64,000 bases of DNA from Curtobacterium ammoniigenes NBRC 101786. GTDB lineage: Bacteria; Actinomycetota; Actinomycetes; Actinomycetales; Microbacteriaceae. Below the pieces are notes generated by a model. The model had not been told where the DNA came from and did not search any database. It saw only the letters and a program-made list of their open reading frames with translations. Location: assembly GCF_001571045.1 (NCBI RefSeq), contig NZ_BCSV01000004.1:367008-431007 (forward strand), in the 5' to 3' direction. Made by a program: the position numbers and the translations under genes. Of this stretch, positions 33,410-42,854 are shown in pieces. Each line of letters begins with the position of its first letter. Positions within the stretch are counted from its first letter, which is position 1.

Positions 33410-34344
33410 CGGGGGCGTCCGACGGGAGCGGTGCTGTCGTGGTCAGCGCGCGAGGCGGAGTCATCGGCGCCGTACTGACGGAGGAAGAGTTCCTCGAGCG
33501 ACGGCGGTTCGACGGTCAACGCGTCGACGCGATACGCCTGCAGACGCGCGACGATTGCGGGGACGGACGCCGCGTCCGCGGAGAACCGGAGCGAGCCTCC
33601 GATCTCGACCGGGTCGTGCACGCCCGCCATCGTGCTGAGAACCGAAACCGGTGCCGTTGTCGACACGGTGACACTGCTCCTCGTGAGGTGCCGCAGGTCG
33701 GCGAGCGCACCCCGCTCCGCGACTCGTCCCCGTCGGATGATCGTGACACGATCAGCGAGCGCCTCGACCTCGCTGAGCACGTGGCTGGAGAGCAGCACGG
33801 CCGCACCTTCGGCGCGAACGCGGCGGACCTCCGCGCGGAACACGGCTTCCATCAGCGGGTCGAGTCCGCTGCTCGGCTCATCGAGCAGGTACAGGCGCGC
33901 ACGCCGTGCAAACGCTGCGATGAGCGCGACCTTCTGTCGATTGCCCTTCGAATACGATCGCGCGTGCTTTCGCACATCGAGTTCGAAGTCGCGAACGAGC
34001 CGATCCCGCAATTGCGGATCGGCTCCGCCCCGGAGGCTCGTGAGCAGCTCGATCGTCTCGCCGCCAGTGAGATTCGGCCAGAGCGCGACATCGCCCGGAA
34101 CGGCGGCGAGCTCGCGGTGCACCGCGACGGCGTCAGCCCACGGGTCGAGACCGAACACGCGCGCCTCACCTCCGTTGGCGCGGACGAGACCGAGCAGGAC
34201 CCGGATCGTTGTCGACTTGCCTGCGCCGTTCGGGCCGAGAAAGCCGTGCACCTCCCCCGCCGCCACCGCGAGGTCGAGACCGTCGAGCGCTCGCACGCGG
34301 CCGTAGCGCTTGACCAGTCCGGAGGCGGCGATCACGGTGTCCAT
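33406..34344 (-). CDS. ABC exporter ATP-binding protein
   Basis: The 312-residue ATPase has GPNGAGKST near residue 38, the signature YSKGNRQKVALIAAF (with SKGN replacing the usual SGG, as in many ABC-2 exporters), and LYLLDEPSSGLDP, then a C-terminal regulatory extension. It should power the permease encoded directly downstream with an ATGA overlap. If that permease is broken, the pair is inactive. Drug or lipid export is a possibility, with no direct evidence. ATG 34344 lies close to a probable operator. Confidence 0.9.
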   Translation of the reverse strand: MDTVIAASGLVKRYGRVRALDGLDLAVAAGEVHGFLGPNGAGKSTTIRVLLGLVRANGGEARVFGLDPWADAVAVHRELAAVPGDVALWPNLTGGETIELLTSLRGGADPQLRDRLVRDFELDVRKHARSYSKGNRQKVALIAAFARRARLYLLDEPSSGLDPLMEAVFRAEVRRVRAEGAAVLLSSHVLSEVEALADRVTIIRRGRVAERGALADLRHLTRSSVTVSTTAPVSVLSTMAGVHDPVEIGGSLRFSADAASVPAIVARLQAYRVDALTVEPPSLEELFLRQYGADDSASRADHDSTAPVGRPR

Positions 34345-34362
34345 ACCGGCGATCGTACGCGT

Positions 34363-34382
34363 GATTCACGGACTTGTGAATC
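34363..34382. promoter_or_regulatory. Candidate operator of the exporter operon
   Basis: A perfect 7-bp inverted repeat GATTCAC-GGACTT-GTGAATC lies 19 nt upstream of the ATPase start codon in an AT-richer patch. The operon's last gene is a GbsR/MarR-type repressor, whose relatives bind such dyads over their own promoter. Confidence 0.5.
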
Positions 34383-34409
34383 TTCTAAATGAACTGCGGG
34401 TGTTCCATT

Positions 34410-34826
34410 TCAATCGTCGACGAGGCGCTTGCCGAACGTTGCCACATCGTTCGGTGTGTATCCGAGCCGGTCGTAGAAGTCACCGGCAGCCGAGTTGTCA
34501 CGACGAACCATGAGCATGACCTTCGGGCAGCCGAGGGCTCGGAGTCGGAACTCGGCCTCGTCAATGAGTGCCCTTCCGATCCCCGATCGTTGATTGGCTG
34601 TATCGACAGCGACGTAGTAGATCCAGCCGCGGTGACCGTCGTAGCCGCAGAGCGCCGTGCCCACGACTGCCGCACTCTCCTCCGCGATGAGGAACAGGGT
34701 CGGCCACGTGGCGATCGCGCGATCAATGTCCGCGTTCGGATCGTTTCAAGGACGCGTCAGGCCAGTGGCGCGCCAGAGCTCGAGAACGGACGCTCGATCA
34801 TGCTCGGTGAAGCTTCTGATGCGCAT
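34410..34826 (-). pseudogene. GNAT acetyltransferase (YpeA-like) with one in-frame stop codon
   Basis: Reading leftward from ATG 34826 gives MRIRSFTEHDRASVLELWRATGLTRP, a TGA at 34748-34746, and then in the same frame NDPNADIDRAIATWPTLFL, VGTALCGYDGHRGW, QRSGIGRALIDEAEFRLRALGCPK and LGYTPNDVATFGKRL. Relatives (E. coli YpeA: LLRPWNDPEMDI) have Trp where TGA stands, so one TGG to TGA change breaks a 138-residue gene. All downstream motifs including the acetyl-CoA loop are intact, which suggests a recent event or an error in the sequence. Confidence 0.85.
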
Positions 34827-35009
34827 GAGGGAACCGTATCCGGGTGACCAGGCTTCTCCGACGAAACGAACACCGGAGACGGCACTCGACGCTGCACCCG
34901 CCAGAGGAAGTCCAGGCGCGGCTGGGAACGTGGATGGGCAGGGAGACTCACTGCACGTCAAGGTGGCGACCGATCGAAACGGAGACGATGTGCCGAATGC
35001 AGTGACCGG

Positions 35010-35744
35010 ATGGACCGCACGGTGAGGCCCGACAAGGTGCCGGCGAGGCTCGGGGGCCGTCGGCTCGTCGCGGTCGACACGGTCGAGATGACGTTCTTGG
35101 TGGAGGACGATGTCCAGTTCCGAGCTGGTCAGTACTGTCGGGTCGACCTCGGAACGCTCCGGTGGAAGGATCGCAAGACCAGCCGGAAATTCTCCATGGT
35201 AAACGCGCCGTCGGAGTCCGACCGCATCGTCATCGCCACGAGGGCGAGCGACAGCGGTTACAAGCGCTCGCTCGACGCGCTGGTCGATGGCGATCCCGTG
35301 ACCATCGAACGAATCAAAGGTGATCTCGTCCTGCCGGAGAAGCGTCGGCGCCCACTGTCCTTCATCGCCGGAGGCATCGGGATCGCGCCGTTCGTGAGCA
35401 TGCTCCGTGAGCTGGATCATCGCAATGCGTTGCACGATGTGCGACTCGTCTATCTGAATCGAAGTGCGTCATCGGCGGCCTATCTCGCCGAGCTCCTCAA
35501 GCTCGCCGAAGACAACCCGGGCTTCGAGATCATTCCGGTCATGACGCGGGACGAATCATGGCAAGGGGAACGGCGGCGCCTCAGTGTCGAGACGCTCCGG
35601 TCGACTCACGGCGAGCCGCGGGATTACGACCATTACGTGGTCGGGACGCCCCGCATGGTTCGTGCAGCGGTCGATGCCCTCTCAGATGCGCACGTGAAGC
35701 GCAGCCGCATTCATGACGAGGACTTCTCCGGCTACGACCGCTGA
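35010..35744 (+). CDS. FAD/NAD(P)-binding oxidoreductase (ferredoxin-NADP reductase-like)
   Basis: The 244-residue protein has the FAD domain with RKFSMVNAP (flavin-binding RxxS) at about 60-70, and the NAD(P) domain GGIGIAPFVSMLR near 120, with TRDE and YVVGTPRMVRAAVDAL later. It lacks any iron-sulfur or globin domain, so it is a single-flavin reductase passing electrons from NAD(P)H to an unknown acceptor. Start ATG 35010 has little ribosome binding site, so a nearby GTG is possible. It has no operon partners. Confidence 0.8.
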   Translation: MDRTVRPDKVPARLGGRRLVAVDTVEMTFLVEDDVQFRAGQYCRVDLGTLRWKDRKTSRKFSMVNAPSESDRIVIATRASDSGYKRSLDALVDGDPVTIERIKGDLVLPEKRRRPLSFIAGGIGIAPFVSMLRELDHRNALHDVRLVYLNRSASSAAYLAELLKLAEDNPGFEIIPVMTRDESWQGERRRLSVETLRSTHGEPRDYDHYVVGTPRMVRAAVDALSDAHVKRSRIHDEDFSGYDR

Positions 35745-35811
35745 GTGTCGCGCCCTTGCTCTCTTGGCACCTCATCGCGGGCGTGCGCGAAGCGGGTCGG
35801 CATTTCGTCCG

Positions 35812-36645
35812 TCAGCCGGCCACGGCCTCCGACAAGGCGGATGCGTTCTCCGACAGCCAGCGCTGCCGACGAACAATACGGTCGCCGACCCCCTCGTCCC
35901 ACATTCGTGCCCACCCTCCCCCGAGGGTGTGGGCGCGGCGCCGCATGAGGTGCCATGAGCGGTCTGCGACGTTCTGCGACACCGGCACAACCTCCGCTCG
36001 TCCCGCGGCATCCAGCCCGTAGGCGTCCACGATGAGTCGGCCGCGCTCGAACGGATCGGCGTCGCGAAGAACCGGCTCACGGTCCTCCGCGGGCATCCAC
36101 GGCGCCCACCACAGGAGCACGTTCGCAAGTTCCCATGCTCTGGTTGCGGGCCGTGCGAGATCGAAGTCGATGAGCGCCACAGCGGCGCCGTCCCGAAAGA
36201 CGACATTCTCCGGCGTCACGTCCAAGTGGCCGATCAGCGTCGGATTCCGGATTCGGTTGGGAGGCGCCCCCTCCGGATCCGGGGTCGCCAGCGTCAGCGA
36301 CCACTCCGGCACACCGATGTGTTCGGCAGCGTCGTCGTAGCGCCGAAGAAGTCGCGCGACGCTGCGTGCGCGCTCCGGGTCCGCGACCCAATCCGGCCAC
36401 GGTCGAATCGCAACCTCGCCGTCGATGAACGACAGAACGTCTCGGCCCTGGGTATCGGTGCCGAGGTGCCGAGGAGCGCCATCGAAGCCCCTGCGTTCGA
36501 GTTCTCGGAGCAGCAGGCCGACCGGTTCCGATGATGCGGACCGCGGGCGGCGAACCGTGTCGCCCTTTCGAACGAGTCCCTCGGTGACGTCGCCACCGTG
36601 CAATGGGATCTCGGCAGCGTCCAAGTCGAGTTCCCGGAAGTGCAC
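35812..36645 (-). CDS. Aminoglycoside phosphotransferase (APH)-like kinase
   Basis: The 277-residue protein has the APH catalytic loop LIGHLDVTPENVVFRDG (HxD with Asn) and the metal site LIDFDLA, and a short N-lobe that begins without a clear glycine loop. The family contains antibiotic kinases, choline kinases and many uncharacterised small-molecule kinases; the divergent N-lobe argues against a classical resistance enzyme. The GTG at 36645 is the first start but has a poor ribosome binding site. It stands alone. Confidence 0.8.
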   Translation of the reverse strand: MHFRELDLDAAEIPLHGGDVTEGLVRKGDTVRRPRSASSEPVGLLLRELERRGFDGAPRHLGTDTQGRDVLSFIDGEVAIRPWPDWVADPERARSVARLLRRYDDAAEHIGVPEWSLTLATPDPEGAPPNRIRNPTLIGHLDVTPENVVFRDGAAVALIDFDLARPATRAWELANVLLWWAPWMPAEDREPVLRDADPFERGRLIVDAYGLDAAGRAEVVPVSQNVADRSWHLMRRRAHTLGGGWARMWDEGVGDRIVRRQRWLSENASALSEAVAG

Positions 36646-36732
36646 TGGGTCATCTTGCCATCGATGCGGGTCGGACGAGCCGGTCCGGCAGGGTCGGCGC
36701 GGGAGAGTGGGGCGTCGTCAGAACTGACGCGT

Positions 36733-37743
36733 TCAGGGATGGTTGCTTGCTCGCGGTTCGACGAACGCGACGTCCGTCGCTTCGTTCTGCCCGGGAGCTG
36801 AACGAAGCGTTCCCCGGTTCCACGATGCGTGCTCAGCGCGCCGTGCGAACCACCACGGCCCGACTGTCCGCTGCCAGGTATAGAAGACGTCCTTCAGCGG
36901 CTTGAGTCCGTGGTACTGATTCTTCTCCTCCGAGACGAGTTCCACTTCCGTGTCTCCCTTGACGATCCGCCATCCAAGCCGCTGAGCGACAAACGTCATC
37001 CACTGGTCCTCAAGGAACGCGTATCTCCGAGGCAATCGAACAAAGAACCGGTCGTCGGCGACGATGTCGACATCGAGCATCGTCGCTCCGGTTCCGGCGT
37101 GGTCGGGAACATCGCCCGCGCCGATCTCCGAACGGCGCCAGTAGGACCCGTGCAGACGGAAGCCCCACCACGGGATCACAGAATGGTGGGACCAGTCGCT
37201 GAGCAGATCGAGAACAAATCGCGTGCTGACGTTCTGATCGTCGTCCAGCGTGATCACTGGGCCGGCATACCCCGCGTTGCGAACGAGCCGCGCCACCACG
37301 AATCTGCCCAGTCCCCCGATGTTCCTGGGACTGTTGACCAGGTCAACCGCGCGAAGCGCACCGGTACCGCCCTGAGCGGGATTCGGCTCGTGGTTCTGCC
37401 GCCAGATCCCGACTTCGCGGTGGTAGTACTCGGCGTCGTTCGGGTTGTTGTTCCACAGAATCAGTTGAACCGGACGCTCGTTGTCGAGCTCGTCCAGCAT
37501 GTTCAGGATGTGATGGAGACGCTCGGGACGATTCCACAGGCACATGATGATGGGTATCGCCGGAGTCCGAGCGTTGAATTGGAGCGGTCCGCTCGTCTCG
37601 ATCCCGTGGACGAGGATCGATCCGATGTGTCGATGCCACGCACGGTCTTGTGGAAGGTCTTTGACGAGCCGGAGCACGTGCCGGGATCGCTGATACAGCG
37701 GCGCGCCTCTCGCTGTGAGTCGCCGTGTCAGGGTGCCGAGCAA
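36733..37743 (-). CDS. Glycosyltransferase-like protein, GT-A fold
   Basis: The 336-residue protein shows IPIIMCLWNRPERLHHILNML near 64, LILWNNNPNDAEYYH, a SPRNIGGLGRFVVARL turn and ITLDDDQNVSTRFV (D-D-D at about 170-180), the layout of a GT-A nucleotide-sugar-binding domain with a DxD-like metal site. Acceptor and sugar are unknown. The start codon is TTG at 37743, with AGGGAAGG just upstream, and is uncertain. It may act on a capsule or surface glycan; no other polysaccharide genes are next to it. Confidence 0.7.
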   Translation of the reverse strand: MLGTLTRRLTARGAPLYQRSRHVLRLVKDLPQDRAWHRHIGSILVHGIETSGPLQFNARTPAIPIIMCLWNRPERLHHILNMLDELDNERPVQLILWNNNPNDAEYYHREVGIWRQNHEPNPAQGGTGALRAVDLVNSPRNIGGLGRFVVARLVRNAGYAGPVITLDDDQNVSTRFVLDLLSDWSHHSVIPWWGFRLHGSYWRRSEIGAGDVPDHAGTGATMLDVDIVADDRFFVRLPRRYAFLEDQWMTFVAQRLGWRIVKGDTEVELVSEEKNQYHGLKPLKDVFYTWQRTVGPWWFARRAEHASWNRGTLRSAPGQNEATDVAFVEPRASNHP

Positions 37744-38030
37744 TGCCTTCCCTTTCCCTCACCGACAACGCACGCGCACTCCCGCTTCAGCGACCGCGCT
37801 GGGGTCCGGCGGACAGACGAAGGCCGAACACGCGCCTCCATCGGAGACGAGGTGACGAGCCGTTCCGACGTTCGCGCGCTCGCCGAAGCGAACCGGGTGC
37901 GTCGCCAGGATACGGGGTCGCGGCCTGAGACGAGCTCGCAGAGCCTCCCAGCGCGACCGTCGCGGAGAATCGGTTGGGTCGCCGGGGAGTGGTGATTACC
38001 CGACCCCCCCTTACGCAGATGTCCGCTCGC

Positions 38031-39101
38031 TCACCGCGCCGCCTCGGCGTCAAAGCCCGTGATCTCGACGAGCTCGTCTCGGTTGATCGGAGGCATCTCG
38101 AACACGACGCGCGCCGGAACGCGTCCGGCCAGCACATCCGCCATGGAGTCGTTGACGGTGTCGAGAGGACGCCGCTCCAGCACGACACGCGTCCGGCCGG
38201 CGGCGTGCAACGCGAACACCTCCGCGAGATCCTGACGGGTCCCGACGATCGAGCCGATGATCGAGATCCCTTTCAGAACCGTGTCGAAGATCGGGAGGCT
38301 CATCATGCCCTCCGCGGGAAGCGCAACGCATACAAGTCGGCCTCCGCGCCGCAACGACCGGAACGCCTGCTCGAACACGGTCGACGATGCAGCCAGCACG
38401 ATGGCGACATCGGCGCCTCCCAACTCCCGGATCTGCGCGTCCGCATCGCCCGACGAGGCGTCCGCGGTCATGTCCGCACCGAGGTCACGGGCGAGCTGCA
38501 ACTTGTCAGGCTCGACATCCACGGCGATGACCCGCGCGCCGAAGACCCGCGCATATTGAACGGCGAGGTGACCGAGACCACCGACCCCGAACACCGCGAC
38601 CGTCTCCGATGGCGTAACAGCGGCGACCTTCAGAGCCTTGTACGTCGTCACGCCCGCACACGTCAGCGGAGCCGCGTCCCAGGGGTCAACGCCCGGGGGA
38701 ACGGGAACAGCGAACCGCGCATGCGCAAGCGCGAACTGCCCGAAGGCACCGTCGACCGAGTACCCGGTGTTGCGCTGCTGTTCGCAGAGCGTCTCGCGGC
38801 CGTCGATGCAGTACCGGCACTGTCCGCATGCGTATCCGAGCCACGGGAGCGCCACGCGCTCTCCGACAGCACGACTCATCACTCCACGGCCAAGCGCCTC
38901 GATGATCCCGACTCCCTCGTGCCCCGGAACGAACGGCAGAGTCGGCTTCACGGGCCAGTCACCGTGCGCAGCATGAATATCGGTGTGACAGAGCCCGGAC
39001 GCCTCGATCCGAACGAGGATCTCACCCGGCCCAGGATCGGGGATATCCCGCTCATCCATGGTCAATGGTTCCCCGAATGCGTGGACTACTGCTGCCTTCA
39101 T
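38031..39101 (-). CDS. Zinc-dependent alcohol dehydrogenase (AdhP type)
   Basis: The 356-residue MDR enzyme has the catalytic zinc ligands in SGLCHTDIHAAHGDW and FVPGHEGVG, the four structural-zinc cysteines in CGQCRYCIDGRETLC, and the NAD turn VFGVGGLGHLAVQYAR. It should interconvert short alcohols and aldehydes with NAD. ATG 39101 follows AGGAGGG at a good distance. The gene is single. Its closest named relatives are propanol-preferring AdhP enzymes. Confidence 0.93.
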   Translation of the reverse strand: MKAAVVHAFGEPLTMDERDIPDPGPGEILVRIEASGLCHTDIHAAHGDWPVKPTLPFVPGHEGVGIIEALGRGVMSRAVGERVALPWLGYACGQCRYCIDGRETLCEQQRNTGYSVDGAFGQFALAHARFAVPVPPGVDPWDAAPLTCAGVTTYKALKVAAVTPSETVAVFGVGGLGHLAVQYARVFGARVIAVDVEPDKLQLARDLGADMTADASSGDADAQIRELGGADVAIVLAASSTVFEQAFRSLRRGGRLVCVALPAEGMMSLPIFDTVLKGISIIGSIVGTRQDLAEVFALHAAGRTRVVLERRPLDTVNDSMADVLAGRVPARVVFEMPPINRDELVEITGFDAEAAR

Positions 39102-39594
39102 GTCTGGCGCCCTCCTGATCAGGGGCAACGGGCTTGTGTGCTCGCGTTGCCCGGTGCGGCTCTCGCAGCCACAGCCTCCCGAGGTGCACGGACGCGGAGG
39201 AGGGCCGAACGTCCCGGCTGGGTCCGCGTCGCGACGCCGGATGGTGCGTTGCGCGTCCGGGAGGCCCGGATCGCGACGAAAGGTGCCCGGCCGCGCGCTA
39301 CAACAACGAACGAGGCCACGTCCCCGGATAAGCAGGATTGGGCCTCTCCCAGCGTCCCGGTTGGCGGGAGTGGCGCGATCGTGGCGTCAAAGGGGCTTGT
39401 TCAGCAGCCGTCGTTGCGTGCAGAAGCGCCGATGACCGGCCGCCGGGGTGTTCCTATGCTCTGGCGCATCCAGTTGCCTTCTCGCCCGCCCAACCACGGT
39501 CCGCTGGGCATCATCCGGGGCTCAGCGCCGACCCGAACCGCGCCCATTCAGGGTCGGGCGCGACCCAGGACAGACGGCGAAGAAGGATAGAGCG
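39102..39594. other. Gene-poor stretch
   Basis: I see no convincing gene, RNA or repeat here on either strand. The open frames lack ribosome binding sites and have no family pattern. The promoter of the alcohol dehydrogenase gene presumably lies at its left end. Confidence 0.5.
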
Positions 39595-39681
39595 GTGAAG
39601 GCATGCCTCAGGTGCGGGTGGAACGCGACGTCCGATGGTGAGATGCGAGGGCACCCCGAGATAGGCGGCTCGTCGAGCTAG
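39595..39681 (+). CDS. Possible 28-residue zinc-finger-like microprotein
   Basis: A GTG start 7 nt after AGAAGGA opens a frame reading MKACLRCGWNATSDGEMRGH with a CxxC and a later His, and ends at TAG after 28 residues. Short C-x2-C...H proteins of this kind occur in actinobacteria and phages. The evidence is the good ribosome binding site and the metal-ligand pattern only; it may also be the N-terminus of a decayed gene. Confidence 0.3.
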   Translation: MKACLRCGWNATSDGEMRGHPEIGGSSS

Positions 39682-39787
39682 AGCACCCGTTAGGCCTCCG
39701 TGTGAACCGGTCGCCGCCTCTGCTACTGCTCCCAATCAGAGCACTGCTCGCACTCGTGCCGAGCAGACCGCTGCCGGCACTTCAAAA

Positions 39788-40579
39788 CTACGCAGCGGAC
39801 GGTGGAGCTACTGGAAGTGCGAGCTGCGCTTGCGCGAGGCGCCCAGTGTTGCTCTTCGCCGCTTCCAACGCCGCGGACGCGGCCAGCACTGCTACTTCGT
39901 CCATCTGCTCCCGCTCGAGGCTCTGCTGCGCTTCTGCGGCGGCGATAGCGCGACGTTCCGCCGCAACCGTGGAGTTTATCGCCGCCTGCCGAATTGTCAT
40001 TGCCAACTGCCGGACCTTCTGTCCGTCGTTGGGATCGCACGTGACAAGCACGGCGAATTGGTTCGGTGATTCCACGAGCAGGTAAAGCTCACGCGTGTCG
40101 TGCACTTTGGACTTCTTTGCGATGCCACCCAGCAGCATCCCTGCGGGCCCGAGGAGGAGGCCGCCCGCGGCGATGCGAGTGAGGGTAGACCGACTCGATG
40201 TTGCGAGTCCGCCCGCGGTATCGGCGACTGCGGTGACATTGGGATTTAACGGGAACGTCCCCTGGCTCGTTGTGATGACACGTTCGGTGACGGTGACAGC
40301 ACCGTCCTTTCCGCGATAGCTCCCGAGCGTCCGATTCCCCATAGCTACAGCTGCAGACACCATGGCAGTTGCTTGCTTGATGCGCCGGTCACGGGCTTTC
40401 AACTCGGCGGCGAGGTTCCGTTCCGCGGCGCGTACAGCGAGGTCATATTCGTCTTGCGCGTCATGGAGCTCCCGCTCCGCTGGTGACATCGCATTGAGCT
40501 TCTGTTGCTTCCGCCGGCGCACGAGCACGAACGCCGCGACAGCGGCGGCGAGCAAGAAAAGAACGATGAGTGCGACCAT
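39788..40579 (-). CDS. Membrane-anchored coiled-coil protein of unknown function
   Basis: The 263-residue protein begins with one membrane helix (VALIVLFLLAAAVAAFVLV) followed by basic RRRKQQK, then a charged helical region, a Gly-rich segment GGLLLGPAGMLLGGIAKKSK near the middle, and a C-terminal Ala-rich coiled coil. The central part VHDTRELYLLVESPNQFAVLVTCDPNDGQK resembles proteins that carry SHOCT-like or short beta-rich domains, but I cannot name a family. ATG 40579 follows AGGAA. It is a single gene. Confidence 0.7.
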   Translation of the reverse strand: MVALIVLFLLAAAVAAFVLVRRRKQQKLNAMSPAERELHDAQDEYDLAVRAAERNLAAELKARDRRIKQATAMVSAAVAMGNRTLGSYRGKDGAVTVTERVITTSQGTFPLNPNVTAVADTAGGLATSSRSTLTRIAAGGLLLGPAGMLLGGIAKKSKVHDTRELYLLVESPNQFAVLVTCDPNDGQKVRQLAMTIRQAAINSTVAAERRAIAAAEAQQSLEREQMDEVAVLAASAALEAAKSNTGRLAQAQLALPVAPPSAA

Positions 40580-40863
40580 CTTGTGTTCCTACCGATCTTC
40601 GATTCCGGGTTCAGCCAGATAACCACACATTACTGAGGTTGAGTCATGGATTGGCTCCCCCTTTTGGGGGAACTTTTTCGCTTTATCGGCACACGCATTT
40701 GGCGCTGCGAATCGCACGGTACATCGGAGCGATGCCCGGGCCGGTGTCGGCGGTCCTGGACGCCGCTTCGGGCTGCGGAACCCGCACAGGTGCGCTACTG
40801 TGCGATGGAATTCGCAACCATCATCCGCGTCGGTGCCTCCATCACGAGCGGCCGGGGGACCAC

Positions 40864-42501
40864 ATGATCATTCATCGCAGCAAGCTAGGGCGCCCGATCG
40901 TTGGATTGGTGATCGCCCTGATCGCGGCGCTATTCGCCACCTCGGCTGGTTCTTCGCCGGCTCAAGCCACCGTCACCGCGACGATTAGCGGCACCGTGCT
41001 CACGTCTGCGGGAGTGGTGTCATCCGCGGGAGAACAGGTTCTTGCGTTCCAGCAGACCGACGATCCCTCTCAAGCCCCGGCTCCCCTCTACGGATCGATT
41101 GGAGCGGACGGAACCTACACAATCACGGGGCTGGCAGCTGGCTTCTACGAACTCCAGGCCCCGTCGCGGACTTCGGGCTTCTCGGACACCGGCATCCAAT
41201 ACGCCATGGTAACTGTGGCTGCTGGCGCCAGCGTTACCGTCAACTTTGTCGTGGACCACGTGTCCGCGCTCGTCGCTAACGTGACCTGCGGCGATTGCGC
41301 GGCAGCCGCCCAGTTGAAGATTTCGGCGGAATGGCTCCAACCGGACGGGCAATGGCAGTCAGCCGCGCTCCCTCAATCGCTCAGCGGGATAGGCGGCACG
41401 ACGACCTTCCAGGATCTGTGGCGAAGCACCTACAGGGTTGTCGCCACCGGACCTTCCGGAGTCATCGGCGTGTCCGAGCCGGTGACGTTGATGGCCGGGC
41501 AGGACTCACAGGTCTCCTTGACCGTCGCGCTCCCCACATCCACCCGGGTGTTCGGTTCCGATCGCTACAGCACCGGCACAGCCGTCTCGTCACTCACCCT
41601 CGACGGAAGGCCTGTCTACCCAACGGGCGTGAACGTAGCGTTCCTCGCTGATGGGCAGAACTTTCCAGACGCGCTCGCCGCGGCGCCCGCGGCCGCTCAC
41701 CTCGGTGGACCACTGCTACTCACCGAGCCCAACTCGCTCCCAGGGTTGGTGGCTTCGGAGTTGCAACGTCTGGCTCCAAAAACGATCGTCATCGTCGGCG
41801 GGAGTGTTTCGGTGTCGCCAACCGTCGCTGCTCAAGCGCTAGCGGCCTCCCCAGCGTCGACGGAGATCCGACTCGCGGGAGCGGACAGGTTCGGGACCTC
41901 ACGTGCCATCGCTGACTTCGCCTATCCCAGCGGCGCCAGCAACGCTGTCGTCGCAACCGGGAACAACTTCCCCGACGCACTTTCTGCGGGCGGCGCGGCC
42001 GCATGGCTACGAGCCCCGATCCTGCTCGTGAACGGGTCCGAAGGGACCCTCGACGCGCAAACCAAGGCGGAGATCGACAAGCTGGGCTCGAAGGTGATCT
42101 ACATAGCGGGTGGGACGAACACGGTGTCCGCCGGAATCGAACAGGACATCAGCAACGATCTTGAGGCCAAAGCGACGCCGAGGACAGGCTGGGATCAGCC
42201 GGTACGGTTGGCGGGTTCCGACCGTTATGACACGTCGGTGCAAGCCAACGAATGGGTCGACCTTCCGGAGGAGCCAAGTAACAGCACCGCAGTCTTCGCG
42301 CTCGGCACAAATTTTCCGGACGGCCTGGTGGCCGGGGCGCTCGCGGGCACCCTTGGAGCGCCCGTATACATCACGCCCGGTGACTGCGTGCCTCCTGGCA
42401 CTCTCACCGCGCTCGGCCAGCACGACGTGCAACGTGTGATTATCATCGGCGGTCCCGCAGCTCTGTCGGCCGATGTCGAGGCCCTCACGCCCTGCCCATA
42501 G
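40864..42501 (+). CDS. Secreted cell-wall-binding protein with three CWB2 repeats
   Basis: The 545-residue protein has a signal peptide (cleaved about residue 35), a first part with two beta-rich domains resembling carboxypeptidase-regulatory or prealbumin-like folds (SAGEQVLAFQQTDDPSQ, TYTITGLAAGFYELQAP), and three CWB2 repeats from about residue 225, each with SDRY/ADRF/SDRY, NFPDAL or NFPDGL, and VGG/AGG/IGG motifs. No enzyme domain is present, so it may be a structural or adhesive wall protein. ATG 40864 has GGGGA upstream. The composition is a little less GC-rich than the core block. Confidence 0.88.
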   Translation: MIIHRSKLGRPIVGLVIALIAALFATSAGSSPAQATVTATISGTVLTSAGVVSSAGEQVLAFQQTDDPSQAPAPLYGSIGADGTYTITGLAAGFYELQAPSRTSGFSDTGIQYAMVTVAAGASVTVNFVVDHVSALVANVTCGDCAAAAQLKISAEWLQPDGQWQSAALPQSLSGIGGTTTFQDLWRSTYRVVATGPSGVIGVSEPVTLMAGQDSQVSLTVALPTSTRVFGSDRYSTGTAVSSLTLDGRPVYPTGVNVAFLADGQNFPDALAAAPAAAHLGGPLLLTEPNSLPGLVASELQRLAPKTIVIVGGSVSVSPTVAAQALAASPASTEIRLAGADRFGTSRAIADFAYPSGASNAVVATGNNFPDALSAGGAAAWLRAPILLVNGSEGTLDAQTKAEIDKLGSKVIYIAGGTNTVSAGIEQDISNDLEAKATPRTGWDQPVRLAGSDRYDTSVQANEWVDLPEEPSNSTAVFALGTNFPDGLVAGALAGTLGAPVYITPGDCVPPGTLTALGQHDVQRVIIIGGPAALSADVEALTPCP

Positions 42502-42826
42502 TGGCCGACCTTCGGGACTGAGCCGGCCGTGAAGCGAGAGCTTTGCCCGGATCAACCCGATGACCGTCTTCGCCGTACTCGGCGTTGAGTTTCGCGTGCC
42601 GCGGTCACTGTTCGTCCGGGGCTAACCGGTGGAACTGCTAGAGATTCCGGACCTATCCCATGACCTGATTACCTGTTGCGCTATGAAGATCAGGTGGGGA
42701 AGGGGACTGCTGCCGCGGGGGAGTACGCTGCGCCTGTGTGCAACATCCGGCGCGGCGTGCACCAATGCAACGCACATAATCAGGCTCGTCGCAAACGAGG
42801 GTGTAGCCGGGGCGTGCGTGGCGGTG
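42502..42826. other. Gene-poor junction before the insertion element
   Basis: The 325 bp between the CWB2 gene and the IS3-family left end hold no convincing gene. Frames present are short and lack ribosome binding sites, and no continuation of the second, truncated transposase is seen here, which matters for the insertion history. Confidence 0.55.
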
Positions 42827-42854
42827 TGTTGCGCCCCGGCTTTATCGGAGGCTC
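42827..42854 (+). repeat. Left terminal inverted repeat of the complete IS
   Basis: This is the 28-bp end beginning TGTTGCGCCCCGG and ending GGAGGCTC. It includes the transposase orfB stop codon. Confidence 0.85.

Noticed and set aside
34746..34748. TGA as selenocysteine or readthrough codon
   Set aside because: Relatives have Trp at this place, not Cys or Sec, and no SECIS-like stem is evident. Nonsense mutation is simpler.
35812..36645. Antibiotic resistance gene call for the APH-like kinase
   Set aside because: Only the shared catalytic loop is seen. The family is broad and there is no mobile resistance context.
39102..39594. Genes in the gap right of the alcohol dehydrogenase
   Set aside because: Frames of 60-130 codons exist on both strands but have neither ribosome binding sites nor recognisable residue patterns.
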